Shown: in pieces, positions 27,094 through 34,283 of the stretch
Layout: each line of letters starts with the position of its first letter
Numbering within the stretch: the first letter of the stretch is position 1
Origin: Burkholderiales bacterium
Lineage (GTDB): Bacteria > Pseudomonadota > Gammaproteobacteria > Burkholderiales > SG8-39
Assembly (NCBI GenBank): GCA_020848075.1
Contig: JADLAV010000038.1
Coordinates: 1 to 36,131 of the forward strand
Direction: 5' to 3'
DNA length: 36,131 nt
Made by a program: the position numbers and the translations under genes
Notes under the pieces: model-generated
What the model was told of the DNA's origin: nothing
What the model saw: only the letters and a program-made list of their open reading frames with translations
Databases searched by the model: none

Positions 27094-27654
27094 CTACGCG
27101 CTGCCCGCGTAGAGCGTCAGCACGCCGAGCAGCACGAACGTGCCCGCCGCGACGCGGCGCATGAGCGTCATGTTCACCCGGTGCGCGAGCGCGCTGCCGA
27201 GCCACACCGCCGGAACGTTCGCGATCATCATGCCGAGGGTCGTTCCGGCCACCACGGCGACGAGCGCATCGTAGCGCGCGGCGAGCGCGACCGTGGCAAG
27301 CTGGGTCTTGTCGCCCATCTCGACCACGAAGAACGCGGCGGCCGTGGTGAGGAACACCCCGGCGCCCGGCCGTATGCGCTGCTCGCCGAGCTCGTCGGGC
27401 CGCAGCGCCCACGCACCGAACGCGAAGAAGGAGAGCGCCACGGTCCAGCAGAGCGCACGCGGAGAGAGCAGGCTCGCGATCCAGGTGCCCGCGTAGCCGG
27501 CGACGGCGTGGTTGGCGGCGGTCGCGACGAGGATGCCGAGCACGATCTGCGCGCGGTGCCGCAGCCGGGCGGCGAGCAAGAAGGAGAGGAGCTGGGTCTT
27601 GTCGCCCATCTCGGCGAGCGCGACCACGCCAGCGGAGAGAAAGAAGGCTTCCAA
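27094..27654 (-). CDS. GDT1/TMEM165 (UPF0016) family cation transporter
   Basis: This protein of about 186 residues has six membrane spans in two repeats, each with the signature E-x-G-D-K-T (AEMGDKTQLLSFLLAAR and VEMGDKTQLATVALAAR). Bacterial members of the family export Mn2+ and eukaryotic ones move Ca2+/Mn2+ with H+. The family's normal N-terminus aligns at LEAFFLSAGVVALAEMGDKT, so the likely start is the TTG at 27654. An in-frame ATG at 27729 would add 25 residues unlike the family, and that stretch folds into a strong hairpin. It is convergent with the SGNH gene. Confidence 0.88.
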   Translation of the reverse strand: MEAFFLSAGVVALAEMGDKTQLLSFLLAARLRHRAQIVLGILVATAANHAVAGYAGTWIASLLSPRALCWTVALSFFAFGAWALRPDELGEQRIRPGAGVFLTTAAAFFVVEMGDKTQLATVALAARYDALVAVVAGTTLGMMIANVPAVWLGSALAHRVNMTLMRRVAAGTFVLLGVLTLYAGSA

Positions 27655-27692
27655 GATTCCGGTGGGCTCGAGGGTCCGGCGAGGGTCGACCA

Positions 27693-27734
27693 GGGGCGTC
27701 GCCGTCCCGGTCCGCGGGGACGGAAGCATGCCCC
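27693..27734 (-). promoter_or_regulatory. Strong hairpin in the leader of the GDT1-family gene
   Basis: On the minus strand GGGGC (27734-27730) pairs with GCCCC (27697-27693). Inside it, CCGTCCC (27723-27717) pairs with GGGACGG (27708-27702). It lies 39 nt before the preferred TTG start. A yybP-ykoY manganese riboswitch is often found before such genes in proteobacteria, but the conserved GGGGAGTAG and GAGACC cores are not convincingly present. A structured leader is supported; its identity is not. Confidence 0.3.
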
Positions 27735-27805
27735 ACGGGTAGTCCCTTTGGCAAGCGACGCAGTCGCTGCCGAGCGATCGATCGGTGCGGCGCGACTGTA
27801 CGGCC

Positions 27806-28240
27806 TTACTCCACGACCTTCCCGCGCATCGCCTTCACCCGGCTTCGCCTCGCCTTGCCTTCGAGGCGCTGCTCGCGGGCGGCGCGCGTCGGCCGGGTCG
27901 GCTTGCGCTTCTTCGGCACGGTCGCGACGCTGCGCACCAGCGCGCGCAACCGCGCCAGCGCTTCCGCCGCGTTCTTCTCGCGCGTGCGAGCCGTCTGCGC
28001 CTTGATGACCACGACGCCGGTCTTGGTGATGCGCTGGTCGGAGAGCGCGAGCAGGCGCGCCTTGAAAGGCTCGGGCAGCGACGATGCGCGGATGTCGAAG
28101 CGAAGGTGCACCGCCGAGGAGACCTTGTTGACGTTCTGTCCCCCCGCGCCCCGCGCGCGCACCGCCGTCATCTCGATCTCGCGCTCCGGGATCGCGACCG
28201 AGTTCGAGATGCGTAGCGCCTGGTCAGGTGCGTCGGCCAT
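27806..28240 (-). CDS. arfB: Alternative ribosome-rescue factor ArfB (YaeJ)
   Basis: This 144-residue peptidyl-tRNA hydrolase frees ribosomes stalled on truncated mRNA. The catalytic loop is [20 protein letters not shown] (28-47) with the GGQ at 33-35. The long basic C-terminal tail ([16 protein letters not shown]... to the end), which enters the empty mRNA channel, is present. The ATG at 28240 gives the normal family length; the open frame upstream is Arg/Ala-rich and unlike the family. An AGGA lies 6 nt and a GGAGG about 12 nt before the ATG. Confidence 0.95.
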   Translation of the reverse strand: MADAPDQALRISNSVAIPEREIEMTAVRARGAGGQNVNKVSSAVHLRFDIRASSLPEPFKARLLALSDQRITKTGVVVIKAQTARTREKNAAEALARLRALVRSVATVPKKRKPTRPTRAAREQRLEGKARRSRVKAMRGKVVE

Positions 28241-28342
28241 CGTGCGTCCTGCCTCCACGCAAGCCCGAGCGTGCGGAGCCGCGCGAGCCGCTCGTTTCCC
28301 GCTCCTCCCTTCCCCGGATCGCAAGACGCGCTCGCGGCGCGT

Positions 28343-28891
28343 CTACACGTGCCCCCACTCCGCGTACGTCTCCTGGTTGTAGAAGCTGAGCGGGCCGCGC
28401 GGGGGCTTCGTGTAGTCGAACTGGTGGACCGCGTCGCGCAGCGGCTCCTCGCGGAACGGGATGTGGATCACCCGCGCGGTCGTCTCGCGGATGCGCTTGG
28501 CGAGCGCCGCCGGCCACAGCGGCTCGAGCGACGCCGGGTCGAGAATGTGCTCGAAGCCGAGGTAGGCGGCGATGATCGGGATGCCGCAGTCGTCCACCGC
28601 GTAGCGGATCTCAAGCGGGATCCAGTCGTTGTCCTCGCGGGTCGTCTGCCCGACGATGAGGACCATGTTGCGCGCTCCCTGCAGCCGCGCGCGCAGCAGC
28701 CGTTCGGTACCCGTGCGCAGGCGCACGTCGCTGATCGCCGCGGCCTTCTCGTGGGCGTTCGTGCAGGTGAGGTCGTTGCTCTCCCGGACGCGCCAGAGCT
28801 TGAGGAGGCTGTGGTAGTGGATCTCCGGCTCGACCTGCTCCCGTGCCGGGTTCGCGTGGAACGCGACGTACGTGCTGCTTCGCTCTGCCAT
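28343..28891 (-). CDS. TIR-like domain protein (Thoeris ThsB/DUF1863-like)
   Basis: This 182-residue soluble protein has the TIR-like layout. Strand 1 is STYVAFHAN (6-14). Then come HYHSLLKLWRVRESNDLTCTNAHEKAAAI (25-53), resembling ThsB-type proteins, and ERLLRARLQGARNMVLIVGQTTRED (63-87). After these is DWIPLEIRYAVDDCGIPIIAAYL (89-111), with a WxxxE (W90, E94) at the position of the TIR catalytic glutamate. The start is the ATG at 28891; a TATGCT -10 lies 34 nt upstream and there is no clear Shine-Dalgarno sequence. No ThsA-like effector (SIR2/SLOG or Macro) is adjacent. It may be an orphan signalling or defence protein. The fold call is fairly sure; the function is inferred. Confidence 0.72.
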   Translation of the reverse strand: MAERSSTYVAFHANPAREQVEPEIHYHSLLKLWRVRESNDLTCTNAHEKAAAISDVRLRTGTERLLRARLQGARNMVLIVGQTTREDNDWIPLEIRYAVDDCGIPIIAAYLGFEHILDPASLEPLWPAALAKRIRETTARVIHIPFREEPLRDAVHQFDYTKPPRGPLSFYNQETYAEWGHV

Positions 28892-28925
28892 GACTCGATG
28901 TTGTTGGTGTGCTGCCGATGCCATT

Positions 28926-28931
28926 AGCATA
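28926..28931 (-). promoter_or_regulatory. -10 element (TATGCT) of the TIR-like gene
   Basis: On the minus strand TATGCT (28931-28926) precedes the ATG at 28891 by 34 nt, so the leader is about 28 nt. The leader is A/C-rich (ACACCAACAACATC), lacks a ribosome-binding site and is unusually AT-rich for this window. Confidence 0.45.
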
Positions 28932-29080
28932 CACTCGGGCGCCGGTTCCGCATCGGGCCCGCGCGCGGTCCGGCCTGCTCGCCGGGAGAACCGGGAAAGC
29001 GTAATCCCGCCGGATGCCTGGCGCCGTGGCAGACCGCACAGATTCCTCGAATCGGCCGCTTTCCCGGCGCGGCGAGCGCG

Positions 29081-29434
29081 TCAGCGCAGCGCGCCGAGCG
29101 CCAGCCGCGCGAGCGGGCCGAGGAAGAAGAGCGCGAGGAACCCGGCGAGCAGGAGCATGCCGCGCGCGCCCCGCGTGCGCCAGAGGTAGTACGGCAAGTA
29201 GGGCAGCCACAGGAACAGCAGCAGGTAGCCGAACTCGTAGGGGCGGTAGATCTCGGGGTGCATCCTGCTGTCCGCGTCGATCCACAGCGCGAGCAGGATC
29301 ACGAACACGAAATTGCACAGGTAGAGTGCGGCGTCGCGGGGCGCGGCGTGATGCAGGTGAAAAACAACCTCGTAGCCCGCCCCGACCGCCGAGACGGCCA
29401 CCAGGGCAGCGAGGAGCCAGATCTTCGCCCGCAC
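29081..29434 (-). CDS. Small four-span membrane protein
   Basis: This 117-residue protein has four hydrophobic segments (about 5-22, 38-52, 68-84, 93-112). It carries the recurring pattern WIDADSR, then YEFGYLLLFLWLPYLPYYLWRTRGARG, seen in an unnamed family of bacterial membrane proteins. The start is a GTG at 29434 with GGGAGG 9 nt upstream. It lies 189 nt upstream of the TIR-like gene on the same strand. Because that gene seems to have its own promoter, a functional link is only a possibility. Confidence 0.75.
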   Translation of the reverse strand: MRAKIWLLAALVAVSAVGAGYEVVFHLHHAAPRDAALYLCNFVFVILLALWIDADSRMHPEIYRPYEFGYLLLFLWLPYLPYYLWRTRGARGMLLLAGFLALFFLGPLARLALGALR

Positions 29435-29508
29435 GCGCTCAGCCCTCCCGCTCCGATCCAGCCTTCCGGTCCCGATTTCCCGCCGGAATGGTAGCGCGCT
29501 CGCGGGTG

Positions 29509-29516
29509 TATAGAAT
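29509..29516 (+). promoter_or_regulatory. -10 region (TATAGAAT) of the lectin-like gene
   Basis: TATAGAAT contains the hexamer TAGAAT, 57 nt before the ATG at 29574, and is preceded by TG (GGGTGTATAGAAT). The leader would be about 50 nt and ends in ACTGGAGGACTGCA with a GGAGG site. Confidence 0.45.
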
Positions 29517-29573
29517 CGTCGTCCCGGGCACGCTTCACGCCCGGGCGCACGCCTACCCCACTGGAGGACTGCA

Positions 29574-30236
29574 ATGCATCGATCGACTCTCGTTACCGCT
29601 GCAACGGTCGCGCTCGTCGCGCTCGGCCTCGCTGCCGGCGCGCAGGCGCAGCAATCGGCCATGACCTTCTTCGTCACCAGCACCGGCTCAGGCCAAGGCG
29701 CGGACTTCGGCGGCCTGGCCGGCGCGGACAAGCACTGCCAGACCCTCGCGACGGCGGTGGGCGCAGGCGGCAAGACGTGGCGCGCCTACCTGAGCAACAC
29801 CGCGACCGGCGGCACCCCGGCCGTCAATGCGCGCGACCGCATCGGCACGGGCCCGTGGCGGAACGCGAAAGGCGTGGTCATCGCGAAGAGCGTCGCCGAC
29901 CTGCACGGCCCCGGCAACAACCTCAACAAGCAGACCGCGATCAGCGAGAAGGGCGAGATCGTCAACGGCCGCGGCGACACGCCGAATCGCCACGACATCC
30001 TCACCGGCTCGCAGCCGGACGGCACCGCGTTCCCGCCCGGCGAGGACCACACCTGCGGCAACTGGACGAAGAGCGGCGAGGGGAGCGCCATGGTCGGTCA
30101 CCACGACCGGCTCGGACTGCGCGACGACGAGCCCTCGAAGTCGTGGAACAGCTCGCACCCGTCGCGCGGGTGCAGCGACGAGGGATTGCGCTCCACCGGC
30201 GGGGCGGGACTGCTCTACTGCTTCGCGGCGAACTGA
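29574..30236 (+). CDS. Exported lectin-like protein
   Basis: This 220-residue protein has a signal peptide (1-25, AQA before Q26). The mature part begins TFFVTSTGSGQGADFGGLAGADKHCQ. It has the hallmarks of a bacterial family often labelled lectin or C-type-lectin/endostatin-like: KTWRAYLS, NARDRIGTGPW, the block NGRGDTPNRHDILTGS (131-146), then HTCGNW, SWNSSHPSRGC and GLLYCFA. Four cysteines (C55, C161, C200, C216) would give two disulfides in the periplasm or outside. A GGAGG site is 7 nt before the ATG. The ligand is unknown. It is convergent with the gene at 30290. Confidence 0.82.
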   Translation: MHRSTLVTAATVALVALGLAAGAQAQQSAMTFFVTSTGSGQGADFGGLAGADKHCQTLATAVGAGGKTWRAYLSNTATGGTPAVNARDRIGTGPWRNAKGVVIAKSVADLHGPGNNLNKQTAISEKGEIVNGRGDTPNRHDILTGSQPDGTAFPPGEDHTCGNWTKSGEGSAMVGHHDRLGLRDDEPSKSWNSSHPSRGCSDEGLRSTGGAGLLYCFAAN

Positions 30237-30289
30237 CCGGCTCGGGCGATGCCGCGCGCCGGCTTCGGGGCTTCACCGAGCGCACCGCA

Positions 30290-30790
30290 CTACCTGGGAT
30301 CGGTCAGCGTCGGGCCCCAGTGGGGCGCTTCCTGCTTGGGCTTCGCCTTGACGCTGCGCTCGAGCTCGTTCAACTCGTAGTCGTGGCGCATTTCCTGCGC
30401 CGAGCGCTCGCTCGCGAATCCCGTGATGCCGGGCGGCAGCGGCGCCGGGCCGGCAACGCCCCCTGACTGCGCGGCGCGGCTGCCGGAGGCCTCGTACTCC
30501 TGCAGCTGGCGGCTGTGCAGGTTGTCCTGCCGGTGACGCTGGTCGAGGTGTTGCATCTCCATCTCGCGGCGGACCGTGGGATCGCCGCCGGTCGCGCGCT
30601 CGATTTCGTGCGCCTGCAGCGACTGGCGCAGCTGTTGCGCGAACTCGGCGCTGTGCTGATCGATGAGCAGGCTGCCGCGCGCGGCGTCCTGCGGCACCTG
30701 CGCGGCGGCCGCGGCAGCCGCAAGCGCGAGGCATGCGCCTGCGAGCACGGGCGTCAAGCGGAGGAGATCGAAGCGGCGAGTCGTCGTCAT
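30290..30790 (-). CDS. Exported helical protein of unknown function
   Basis: This 166-residue protein has a signal peptide (about 1-30, hydrophobic TPVLAGACLALAAAAAAAQ) and a mature part rich in Gln, Glu, Arg and His. Helical heptad-like stretches (about 50-95) are followed by a Gly/Pro linker and a second short helix (EMRHDYELNELERSVKAK). I do not recognise a family. The ATG at 30790 has no Shine-Dalgarno sequence; upstream is pyrimidine-rich. It is convergent with the lectin-like gene, with 53 nt between stops. Confidence 0.68.
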   Translation of the reverse strand: MTTTRRFDLLRLTPVLAGACLALAAAAAAAQVPQDAARGSLLIDQHSAEFAQQLRQSLQAHEIERATGGDPTVRREMEMQHLDQRHRQDNLHSRQLQEYEASGSRAAQSGGVAGPAPLPPGITGFASERSAQEMRHDYELNELERSVKAKPKQEAPHWGPTLTDPR

Positions 30791-30893
30791 GGGAGGAGAT
30801 GCGCTACCTGCATCTGCTTCGACTTGCTCGGCACGTCGAGGTTCCGCCGGGCAGTCCCCCTGCGCCGCGCTGGGTCCGCCGGGCGGGCTCGGG

Positions 30894-30899
30894 TATCAT
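30894..30899 (+). promoter_or_regulatory. -10 element (TATCAT) of the MliC-like gene
   Basis: TATCAT precedes the GTG at 30962 by 62 nt. The implied leader of about 55 nt carries an AAAGGGAG ribosome-binding site at 30947-30954. No clear -35 is visible. Confidence 0.4.
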
Positions 30900-30961
30900 C
30901 GGCAGCCGCGGGTTCGTCGCGCCGGCGCTCGCCGGCGAGCGCGAGCAAAGGGAGACCGGGA

Positions 30962-31372
30962 GTGGGAATCGACCATCAGCGTTTCGGAGGCCAACGATCG
31001 TCGGCCCTGCTCGCCGTGGCGGCGGCGCTCGTGCTGGCCGCCTGCGCGGCCGATATGCCGCGCGAGACGCAGTTTCCGGAGAGGATGACCTTCAAGTGCG
31101 AGGGCGGACGCACCTTCCAGGTCGAGCTCGCGCCCTCGGGCGAGGCGGCCGTCCTCACCGTGGATGGGCGCGCCTACCGCATGAACAAGGTGCCGAGCGC
31201 GGCGCAGCGCAAGTACAGCGACGGCAGCAACACGCTCTACCTCGACGGGCAGTTGGCATTCGTCGAGATGGGCATGAACGCGCTTGCCCGCGGCTGCCGG
31301 AGCGAGACGCCGCTCCAGGACGAGGCGCGCCCGAACCGCCCGCTCTTCGGCAAGGATCCGTGGTGGCGCTAG
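30962..31372 (+). CDS. MliC-like lipoprotein (C-type lysozyme inhibitor fold)
   Basis: This 136-residue lipoprotein has a type II signal peptide whose lipobox is LAAC (25-28, Cys28). The mature domain begins RMTFKCEGGRTFQVEL, then AVLTVDGRAYRMNKVPSAAQRKYSDGSNTLYLDGQLAFVEM and ends ALARGC. This is the MliC/PliC pattern with its two conserved cysteines. Proteins of this type bind host lysozyme at the cell surface. The start is a GTG at 30962 chosen by the AAAGGGAG site 7 nt upstream. The lysozyme-binding loop (SxxSGAxY in true MliC) is altered to SAAQRKY, so inhibition is uncertain. Confidence 0.78.
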   Translation: MGIDHQRFGGQRSSALLAVAAALVLAACAADMPRETQFPERMTFKCEGGRTFQVELAPSGEAAVLTVDGRAYRMNKVPSAAQRKYSDGSNTLYLDGQLAFVEMGMNALARGCRSETPLQDEARPNRPLFGKDPWWR

Positions 31373-31390
31373 GGAAGCTTTGAAGAAGCC

Positions 31391-31482
31391 CGTCATTCCC
31401 GCGAAGCCTGCCCCCGAACGTAGTAATCGGGGGGCGGGAATCCAGCTCGAGCGCAATCAACGACTTGCTGGATCCCTGCGGA
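31391..31482. repeat. Dispersed palindromic repeat, copy B
   Basis: This is the inverted counterpart of the repeat at 155-254. It contains nested stems TTCCCGC/GCGGGAA and CCCCCGA/TCGGGGG around a 9-nt loop (31397-31440), then GGAATCCAGCTCG and CTTGCTGGATCCC. It begins directly after the MliC-like gene. The 31373-31759 gap otherwise contains the promoter noted at 31628 and no gene that I can support. Confidence 0.7.
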
Positions 31483-31627
31483 ACCTGTCCCAGAGAGTGT
31501 ATTCGGAGAGCGGGGATCTGGCGAGCCGCGGCCGATCGGCGTCGCGACGGCGGTGCACGTGCCGCTTCCGCGCGCAGCCGCGTACTTTCGCCGAGCGGGC
31601 GCGATCCCAGCCGCCGCCTGCCGGATG

Positions 31628-31636
31628 TGGCACAAT
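31628..31636 (+). promoter_or_regulatory. Extended -10 element upstream of the two-repeat exported protein
   Basis: TGGCACAAT has the TG-n-CACAAT form and differs by one base from the element at 19803-19811, including similar flanks (GGATGTGGCA). It is about 120 nt from the ATG at 31760, leaving a long leader with an AAGGAG site at its end. Confidence 0.4.
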
Positions 31637-31759
31637 CGCGGCGGCCAAACGCTGGCGCCAGACCGTGCATCGGCCTGTCCTCGCTCGACTTCACATCGCC
31701 GCTCGTGGCGGCGCAACTGGACGTTTCTGAGGTTCCTCTACTGGAAGGAGTGTTCTGCC

Positions 31760-32380
31760 ATGACCCGAATTGCGCTTGCGGTTGCGTTGGTCGCGTCCCT
31801 CTTTGCCGCGAACGTGTCTGCGCAGCAGCCCGCCGCGACCGGCGGCGCCGTCGTCACCAGCGAACCCGGCAAGGCCACGGTGACCCAGGCGGTCCGGATC
31901 ACCGCCCAGGTGGTCGGGATCGACAAGGCGACTCGCACGGTCACGCTCAAAGGACCGAAGGGCAACATCGTGGACGTCGTCGCCGGGGACGAAGTCAAGA
32001 ACTTCGACCAGATCCACCTCGGCGACTTCGTGGTTGCGCGCTTCGTCCAGGCGCTCACGCTGGAGCTGAGGAAGACCAAGGCCGGCATCCGCGAGAAGCG
32101 TGAGGCCGAGGGCGTGGCGCGCGCGCAGCCGGGCGAGCGGCCCGCCGGCGTGGCGGCGCGGGAGGTCACCGTGATCGCCGACGTGACCGCCGTCGATCCC
32201 AAGAACAAGACGATCACGCTCAGGGGGCCGAGGGGCAACTTCGTGACCCTCGACGTGCAGAACCCCGATCAGTTCAAGGTGGTGAAGAAGGGCGACCAGG
32301 TCGAGGCGACCTACACCGAGGCGCTCGCCCTCTCCGTGGAGCCCGCGCCGAAGCCCGCCGCGGCGCCGAAGAAGCACTGA
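31760..32380 (+). CDS. Exported protein with two tandem beta-type repeats
   Basis: This 206-residue protein has a signal peptide (1-21, VSA before Q22). Two copies of a repeat of about 55 residues follow. Repeat 1 is near 45-103 (ITAQVVGIDKATRTVTLKG...GDFVVARFVQALTLEL) and repeat 2 near 136-193 (VIADVTAVDPKNKTITLRG...GDQVEATYTEALALSV). Both share the pattern V-x-x-V/I-D-x-x-x-[RK]-T-[VI]-T-L-[KR]-G-P-[KR]-G-N. They are joined by a basic linker and end in a Pro/Ala/Lys tail. Each repeat looks like a small beta-barrel (OB or DUF5666-like). An AAGGAG site is 9 nt before the ATG. The function is unknown. Confidence 0.8.
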   Translation: MTRIALAVALVASLFAANVSAQQPAATGGAVVTSEPGKATVTQAVRITAQVVGIDKATRTVTLKGPKGNIVDVVAGDEVKNFDQIHLGDFVVARFVQALTLELRKTKAGIREKREAEGVARAQPGERPAGVAAREVTVIADVTAVDPKNKTITLRGPRGNFVTLDVQNPDQFKVVKKGDQVEATYTEALALSVEPAPKPAAAPKKH

Positions 32381-32400
32381 GCTTCCGGGCCGCACCCAGC

Positions 32401-32445
32401 GGCACCGCGATTGCCGCGCCGGCGTCGAACCGGCGCGGCGGTGCC
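32401..32445 (+). terminator. Terminator-like hairpin after the two-repeat protein gene
   Basis: A perfect 10-bp GC stem (32413-32422 with 32430-32439, loop CGTCGAA) is extended by an outer GGCACC/GGTGCC pairing (32401-32406 with 32440-32445). It lies 20 nt after the stop at 32380. Only a short CTTTC follows instead of a full T-run, so it may stop transcription weakly or only protect the 3' end. Confidence 0.5.
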
Positions 32446-32504
32446 TGCTTTCACCGGTCGTGGCCGCGTTCAGCCGCGGCGAATGCGTCGGCTGCCGCGC
32501 CTCG

Positions 32505-33251
32505 TCAGCCCTTCGGCGCGCTCAGACGGAATCCCGGCTTCCAGCCGAGCGCGTCGGCCGCTTTACTGCTGGACACGGTCCCGTCGTCCTCCGCGACGTT
32601 GTAGATCCCGGGCTTCCCGCCCATGATCGCCCGACGCGCCGCATCGGCCGCGTCATCCACGTGCAACGGCCCGCCGCGCGGCGGCCGATCGAAGCCGGTC
32701 CCCGGCCCGTAGAGCCTGCCGTAGCGCAGAACGATGCCCTCGAACGGCGCCGCCAGCACCTGCTGCTCGAGGCTCGCGACGGCGCGCGCGGTCGATCCGA
32801 AGTCGGGATGGTCCACGTTGAGCGGGGCGTCCTCGCGATAGGGCATCGGGCCCGGCGCGTACGCGAATGCGATGCTCTCGGCGATCATCCGCTGCGCGCC
32901 CGCCGCGGCCGTGGCGGCGACGAGGTTGCGCGTGCCGATCTCGCGGATGCGTGCGTTGCGGACGAGCGCTTCTGGCATCTTCGCCGGGTCGAGCGCGGGC
33001 GGCAGGTCGGTCAGCTGGTGGATGACGATGGCGGGCGCGGCCCTGCCGACGGCGTCGCGCAGCGCTGCCTCGTCGAATACGTCGACGATCGCCGGCTCCA
33101 CGCCCAGGTCCCGCAGGAGGGACGCCTTTTCCGCCGAGCGGGTCGTGCCGACCACGGACCAGCCGTCCGCGACGAGCAGGCGGCAGAGCGGGCGGCCGAT
33201 CGCGCCGCTCGCCCCGGCGACGAAGATTCTTCCATTCCGTTCGTTCGACAT
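32505..33251 (-). CDS. NAD-dependent epimerase/dehydratase-family protein
   Basis: This 248-residue Rossmann-fold protein has the nucleotide motif GRIFVAGASGAIGRPL (GxSGxIG near residues 12-19). The extended-SDR fold continues with RDLGVEPAIVDVFDEAALRDAV, VIHQLTDLP, ...YGRLYGPGTGFD... and the late block GIYNVAEDDGTVSSSKAADALGWKPGF. The classical YxxxK pair is not obvious (SIAFAYAPG occupies that place), so it may be an atypical, YeeZ- or NmrA-like member. The ATG at 33251 is preceded by GGGGGTGG; a GTG two codons upstream is possible. Substrate unknown. Confidence 0.87.
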   Translation of the reverse strand: MSNERNGRIFVAGASGAIGRPLCRLLVADGWSVVGTTRSAEKASLLRDLGVEPAIVDVFDEAALRDAVGRAAPAIVIHQLTDLPPALDPAKMPEALVRNARIREIGTRNLVAATAAAGAQRMIAESIAFAYAPGPMPYREDAPLNVDHPDFGSTARAVASLEQQVLAAPFEGIVLRYGRLYGPGTGFDRPPRGGPLHVDDAADAARRAIMGGKPGIYNVAEDDGTVSSSKAADALGWKPGFRLSAPKG

Positions 33252-33440
33252 GACCACCCCCGCTCAGGCCGGAGATCGCCGTCCCGTCGCAGCCGGTCCG
33301 CGCAACGAGGGGCGCAGCGTCGATGCTACTACACGCTCAACCTTCAATTCATCCGCGCACCGTGTCCACCCGCGACGCATCGCCCGATCCGGCCACGCCG
33401 GCGTCGCTTGTGTGGAGACCGCTCGGGACGCGGGCTGCCC

Positions 33441-34283
33441 TCATCGCGCCCTCGCCAGCAACCGCTCGATCCCCGGATAGCCTTCCCGCGCCAGCACGTA
33501 CTTCCCCGCGTATGGACCCCACTTTCCACCGCTGCAGAAGGCCTCCAGGAATCGCTCCCGATCGGAGACCCGCCGGCCGCCGAGCGTATCGACCCCGCGC
33601 GTGAACAGGGGATCGGGCACACAACCCGCGGTGGGGCCGACGATGGCGAAGCGGCGCGCGTTGCGGCAGGCAGCGAGAACGTCGTCCAGCGTGTCGTTGA
33701 GGAGAACGGTGCAGGTGCTGACGATCTTTCCGCAGGAGGCGAGCTCCGCCGGATCGAGGGTCACGCGAAAGTTTTCCGACTCGCGTACGAGCGCGTGCTT
33801 GAGCTCGAGCACGGTGAGCCGCGCCCCGGCACGCTCGATCATCGGGATGAGCGGCGTGAAGAGGCCGATCATGCCGATGTGCTCCCCGGGCCGCGGGTCG
33901 ATCGCGCCGAGCGGGTCGCCGCTCGCGGACGGCACCCACGCCGCGCGCGTGAAGAGCTGCTGCGAAAGCGCGTTGATCGCCGCAAACCCGAGCGCTTTGG
34001 CGACCGGGTCGGCGCCCGCGAAACCCCGCGCGAGGACCACCGCCTCCGCGCCGGAGACGCCGCGCCCGCCATGGCGCTCGCGCAGCGGGGCCTCGGTTCC
34101 CTCGAGCTGGATGTAGCTGAAGCCGATCGAGCCGTCTTCGAGCTCGAGCGCGCAGAATTCGGCGTCCTTGGTGTCGCTCGGCGGCGGCAGATGCAGCGAG
34201 CGCACGCGCGGCGACCCGAGGGACGCAGCGATGCGCTCGGCGAGCGCTACGTAGAGATCAGTGATCGGCTGCATCGCGAGCAT
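33441..34283 (-). CDS. DUF4213/DUF364 protein (putative heavy-metal chelation)
   Basis: This 280-residue cytoplasmic protein has an N-terminal DUF4213 region (about 1-100, with FCALELEDGSIGFSYIQLEG). The C-terminal DUF364 domain follows: IGMIGLFTPLIPMIERAGARLTVLEL, SCGKIVSTCTVLLNDTLDDVL, then the block IVGPTAGCVPDPLFTRGVDTLGG. DUF364 is labelled putative heavy-metal chelation by structure and context, not by proven activity. ATGs at 34283 and 34274 are both possible. A GATACT hexamer (34291-34286) sits 11 nt before the second and only 2 nt before the first, so the second may be the real, nearly leaderless start. Confidence 0.85.
   Translation of the reverse strand: MLAMQPITDLYVALAERIAASLGSPRVRSLHLPPPSDTKDAEFCALELEDGSIGFSYIQLEGTEAPLRERHGGRGVSGAEAVVLARGFAGADPVAKALGFAAINALSQQLFTRAAWVPSASGDPLGAIDPRPGEHIGMIGLFTPLIPMIERAGARLTVLELKHALVRESENFRVTLDPAELASCGKIVSTCTVLLNDTLDDVLAACRNARRFAIVGPTAGCVPDPLFTRGVDTLGGRRVSDRERFLEAFCSGGKWGPYAGKYVLAREGYPGIERLLARAR

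Noticed and set aside
27655-27760. yybP-ykoY manganese riboswitch before the GDT1-family gene
   Set aside because: The position and gene fit, but the conserved GGGGAGTAG and GAGACC cores are not convincingly present, so it is reported only as a structured leader.
28343-29434. Complete Thoeris defence system
   Set aside because: Only a TIR-like protein is present; no SIR2, SLOG or other ThsA-type effector is encoded nearby.
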